Part shown: one piece after another, positions 7,009 through 8,999 of the stretch | Layout of the letters: every line of letters begins with the position of its first letter | Numbering within the stretch: position 1 is the first letter of the stretch | Source: JBDRGD01 sp043818095 | GTDB taxonomy: Bacteria; Chloroflexota; Dehalococcoidia; Dehalococcoidales; RBG-16-60-22 | Direction: 5' to 3' | NCBI GenBank assembly: GCA_043818095.1 | Contig: JBDRGD010000136.1 | Coordinates: forward strand, 1-8,999 | DNA: 8,999 bases | Notes under the pieces: generated by a model | Told to the model about the DNA's origin: nothing | Seen by the model: the letters and a program-made list of their open reading frames with translations, nothing else | Databases searched by the model: none | Made by a program: the position numbers and the translations under genes

Positions 7009-7038
7009 TTGACGTGCCGGGCACCGATTCATTATCAT
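7009..7038 (+). promoter_or_regulatory. Predicted sigma-70-type promoter for aroF
   Basis: TTGACG (7009-7014, 5 of 6) and TATCAT (7033-7038, 5 of 6) are 18 bases apart. Transcription would start near 7045, leaving about 30 bases before the aroF ATG. The spacer contains a short dyad GTGCC-G-GGCAC (7014-7024), which in GC-rich DNA may be chance. Confidence 0.52.
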
Positions 7039-7074
7039 CAATTGCAGAAGGGGTAATAAGATGAGGTTAGCGGC

Positions 7075-8091
7075 ATGATTGTGGAGATGAAGACCGGCTC
7101 AAGCCAGGGGGAAGTCGATGACGTGGTCACGAAGGCAAAGTCCCTGGGCCTGGGCGTCCAACTGAACATGGGTACGGATAAGGTGGTGGTGGCGCTGCTC
7201 GGCAGCAATACGGGGCAGATACCCACGGATATCTTCGCGGTATTGCCGGGGGTGGAGAGCGTCACGCGCATCATGAAGCCGTACAAGCTGGCCTCCCGCG
7301 AGGTCCGGGCGAAAGATACCGTGGTTACCGTCAGGGGGGTGCCAATCGGGGGCAAGCAGGTGGCAGTGATGGCGGGCCCCTGCGCCGTGGAAAACGAGGC
7401 ACAGCTCCTGGCGGCGGCAAAGGTGGTGAAAGAAGCCGGGGCCACCGTCTTGAGGGGCGGCGCTTTCAAGCCGCGCACCTCTCCCTTCAGCTTTCAGGGG
7501 CTGGCCGTCGAAGGGCTGAAGTTCCTGGCAAAGGCGCGTGAGGAATACGACATCCCCGTCATCACCGAGGTTATCGACCCCCATGACGTGGAACTCGTGG
7601 CGAAGTATGCGGACATCTTACAGGTAGGCTCCCGCAATATGCAGAACTTCCGGCTGCTGACGGAAATCGGGAAGAGCGGGCACCCCGTGGTCCTGAAACG
7701 CGGTTTTTCCTGCACGGTCACGGAGTGGCTCAATGCCGCCGATTACCTGCTGGCGCAGGGGAACGACAAGGTCATCCTCTGCGAACGTGGTATCCGGACC
7801 TTCGAGGACAGCATCCGCTTCTCCCTGGATATCTCCGCGGTGGCGGTGATAAAGAGGGTAAGCCACCTGCCGATACTGGTCGACCCCAGCCATGCCGCGG
7901 GGCATCACGACTTCGTTCCGGCAATCGCCCGGTCGGCCATCGCCGCGGGCGCGGACGGTCTGCTGATAGAGGTGCATCCTAACCCCAAAGAGGCGCTCGT
8001 GGACGGACTGCAATCGCTGGCCCCGGACCAGTTCAACGAACTGATGGCTTCCCTGAAACCGATTGCCGCCGCGGTGGGTCGGCAACTCTAG
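7075..8091 (+). CDS. aroF: 3-deoxy-7-phosphoheptulonate (DAHP) synthase, type I-beta with N-terminal regulatory domain
   Basis: The enzyme condenses phosphoenolpyruvate with erythrose 4-phosphate to form DAHP, the entry step to chorismate and the aromatic amino acids. It has 338 residues. Residues 1-75 form the ferredoxin-like regulatory domain (MIVEMKTGSS, then VESVTRIMKPYKLASRE), and the TIM-barrel catalytic domain follows. Expected metal ligands are C103 in AGPCAVE, H273 in DPSHAAGHH, E299 in LIEVHPNP and D310 in ALVDG. Substrate contacts include LRGGAFKPRTSP (126-137) and VVLKRG (205-210). In the related Thermotoga enzyme the N-terminal domain mediates feedback inhibition by tyrosine or phenylalanine, so similar control is likely here. 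GAGG (7063-7066) lies 8 bases before the ATG. A promoter and a repeat block lie upstream, with no aromatic-codon leader peptide. No other shikimate gene is adjacent in this window; tlyA follows after 27 bases. Confidence 0.96.
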   Translation: MIVEMKTGSSQGEVDDVVTKAKSLGLGVQLNMGTDKVVVALLGSNTGQIPTDIFAVLPGVESVTRIMKPYKLASREVRAKDTVVTVRGVPIGGKQVAVMAGPCAVENEAQLLAAAKVVKEAGATVLRGGAFKPRTSPFSFQGLAVEGLKFLAKAREEYDIPVITEVIDPHDVELVAKYADILQVGSRNMQNFRLLTEIGKSGHPVVLKRGFSCTVTEWLNAADYLLAQGNDKVILCERGIRTFEDSIRFSLDISAVAVIKRVSHLPILVDPSHAAGHHDFVPAIARSAIAAGADGLLIEVHPNPKEALVDGLQSLAPDQFNELMASLKPIAAAVGRQL

Positions 8092-8103
8092 CATCCCACC
8101 CTG

Positions 8104-8112
8104 TGCTATACT
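8104..8112 (+). promoter_or_regulatory. Possible extended -10 promoter giving a leaderless tlyA mRNA
   Basis: TGCTATACT (8104-8112) matches an extended -10 (TGn plus TATACT, 5 of 6). Its last base is 7 positions before the tlyA ATG, so transcription would start at or next to the A of that ATG. No good -35 is visible, which extended -10 promoters can tolerate, and there is no Shine-Dalgarno sequence before tlyA. Confidence 0.42.
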
Positions 8113-8118
8113 CGTGTT

Positions 8119-8844
8119 ATGACCAGGCAGCGCGTCGATAGTCTGCTGGTGGAGCGGGGACTCGCCGAAAGCCGCACCCGGGCGCAGGCGCTGGTCCTGG
8201 CAGGGCAGGTGACCGTCTCCGGTAAGGCCTCGGTAAAGCCGGGGACGATGGTATCCCCGGATGCCGATATCGCGGTGCTGTCCCCGCCCCGCTTCGTCAG
8301 CCGCGGCGGTATCAAGCTGGAGTTTGCCCTGGAGCAGTTCCGGATAGATGCCGTCGGCATGGTAGTGGCGGATATTGGGGCGTCTACCGGCGGTTTCACC
8401 GATTGCCTGCTGCAGCATGGCGCTGCGCGCGTTTATGCCGTGGACGTGGGTTACGGACAGCTGGACTACCGCCTGCGGAAAGACCCCCGCGTGGTCGTCA
8501 TGGAGCGGGTCAACGCCCGCTATCCGCAGTCCCTCCCGGAAAAGGTTGACCTGGTGACGATGGACGTTTCCTTCATCTCCGTGGAGAAAGTCCTTCCCGC
8601 CGTTGCCCCATTGCTGAAAGACGGCGGCAGCATTATCGTCCTCCTCAAGCCGCAGTTCGAGGCCCGGCGCGGGGAGGTGGGCAGGGGAGGGGTGATTAAA
8701 GACCCCCGGCTGCACGCCGCCGTGATAGGGCGTTTCCTGCACTGGGCATTGGACCGCAATTTCCGTCTGGAGGGAATGGTAGCCTCGCCGATACACGGGT
8801 CTTCCGGAAATAGGGAATTCCTGATAAAACTTAGTTTGACATAA
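8119..8844 (+). CDS. tlyA: TlyA-family rRNA 2'-O-methyltransferase (S4 domain plus RrmJ/FtsJ fold)
   Basis: TlyA proteins methylate the 2'-hydroxyl of cytidines in ribosomal RNA using S-adenosylmethionine; in mycobacteria this governs capreomycin sensitivity. The older name hemolysin A is historical. The 241-residue protein has an S4 RNA-binding domain at about 3-60 (QRVDSLLVERGLAESRTRAQ), a short linker ending in RFVSRGG (58-64), and a Rossmann methyltransferase domain. VADIGASTGGFTD (83-95) is the cofactor-binding loop. The catalytic K-D-K-E tetrad is visible as K66 (GGIKLEFAL), D149 (TMDVSFIS), K177 (LLKPQFEA) and E233 (GNREFLIKL). It is at the short end of the family. The ATG at 8119 fits the family N-terminus but has no ribosome site. 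The gene lies 27 bases after aroF and its TAA shares one base with the next ATG. Confidence 0.95.
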   Translation: MTRQRVDSLLVERGLAESRTRAQALVLAGQVTVSGKASVKPGTMVSPDADIAVLSPPRFVSRGGIKLEFALEQFRIDAVGMVVADIGASTGGFTDCLLQHGAARVYAVDVGYGQLDYRLRKDPRVVVMERVNARYPQSLPEKVDLVTMDVSFISVEKVLPAVAPLLKDGGSIIVLLKPQFEARRGEVGRGGVIKDPRLHAAVIGRFLHWALDRNFRLEGMVASPIHGSSGNREFLIKLSLT

Positions 8845-8999
8845 TGATGATAGAAAGCATTGTTATCGAAGTCGATGGTATCCCTATCGTCGGCGCGCTG
8901 TACCTACCCGACGCCGTCAGTCCGCAGCCCGCGGTCTGCATCTGCCACGGGATTCCCTCTGGAAAACCGGCGGAGCCGGGTGACGGCGGCTACCCGGCG
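8844..8999 (+). CDS. Alpha/beta-hydrolase-like protein, N-terminal fragment (3' end outside window)
   Basis: An open frame of 52 codons begins at ATG 8844 (or the next codon, ATG 8847) and runs off the window end. The start reads MMIESIVIEVDGIPIVGALYLPD, two beta strands typical of the N-terminus of alpha/beta-hydrolase enzymes, then AVCICHGIPSGKP, where HGxP after a hydrophobic strand resembles the oxyanion-hole segment of that fold. The catalytic serine, acid and histidine would lie beyond the window, so substrate and activity are unknown. The start overlaps the last base of the tlyA stop (TAATG) and has no visible ribosome site, so translation by reinitiation after tlyA and cotranscription are likely. 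Confidence 0.72.
   Translation, partial: MMIESIVIEVDGIPIVGALYLPDAVSPQPAVCICHGIPSGKPAEPGDGGYPA

Noticed and set aside
7014..7024. GTGCC-G-GGCAC dyad in the aroF promoter spacer as an operator
   Set aside because: Five-base GC-only arms are common by chance in this composition. It is mentioned with the promoter but not claimed as a site.
6842..7074. T-box, riboswitch or TyrR/TrpR box before aroF
   Set aside because: No T-box core, no aromatic-codon leader and no TGTAAA-N6-TTTACA-type box could be found. The repeats present do not match those regulators.
7618..8796. 392-codon minus-strand open frame opposite aroF and tlyA
   Set aside because: It spans two well-supported genes and the gap between them, shows no domain, and has the His/Arg/Gln/Gly-rich composition typical of antisense frames here.
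1..8999. tRNA or rRNA genes, CRISPR arrays, insertion sequences, toxin-antitoxin or defence genes
   Set aside because: I saw no cloverleaf-like segments, no regularly spaced repeats, and no transposase, integrase or defence-type motifs. Nearly all bases are accounted for by housekeeping genes.

Overview
The window is GC-rich bacterial chromosomal DNA with tightly packed housekeeping genes on both strands and no mobile element, phage gene, CRISPR array or structural RNA gene that I can recognise. The gene set and the style of the protein sequences (short-form TlyA, type I-beta DAHP synthase, proB-X-proA operon) would suit a Chloroflexota / Dehalococcoidia-like organism. That placement is a low-confidence impression, because no marker gene here settles it.

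Layout from left to right. (1) The 3' end of rph (RNase PH) runs rightward and meets the stop codon of proA tail to tail, with a 4-base overlap. (2) A leftward operon follows, transcribed from about 2970 down to 219: proB (glutamate 5-kinase with a PUA domain), an unrecognised 94-residue basic protein, and proA (gamma-glutamyl phosphate reductase). The last two are joined by an ATGA start/stop overlap. ProB and ProA supply the first two steps of proline synthesis. (3) A divergent intergenic region (about 2946-3106) carries a leftward promoter for proB and a rightward promoter for mfd, both of extended -10 type. (4) mfd, a full-length transcription-repair coupling factor of 1157 residues, runs rightward. 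(5) A small leftward gene (6608-6841) encodes a 77-residue protein with a four-cysteine zinc ribbon and a C-terminal coiled coil, tail to tail with mfd. (6) A 233-base regulatory region (6842-7074) serves the zinc-ribbon gene leftward and aroF rightward and contains several inverted and direct repeats. (7) aroF (DAHP synthase, entry to aromatic amino acid synthesis), tlyA (S4-domain 2'-O-methyltransferase of rRNA) and the first 52 codons of an alpha/beta-hydrolase-like gene run rightward to the window edge.

The genes cover RNA maturation (rph), proline synthesis, transcription-coupled repair, aromatic amino acid synthesis and rRNA modification. They do not form one pathway, and I see no evidence for a new multi-gene system. 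The points most worth a second look are the unknown gene inside the pro operon, the zinc-ribbon/coiled-coil protein, the repeats upstream of aroF, and a tlyA start that looks leaderless. No gene-free stretch exceeds 300 bases.
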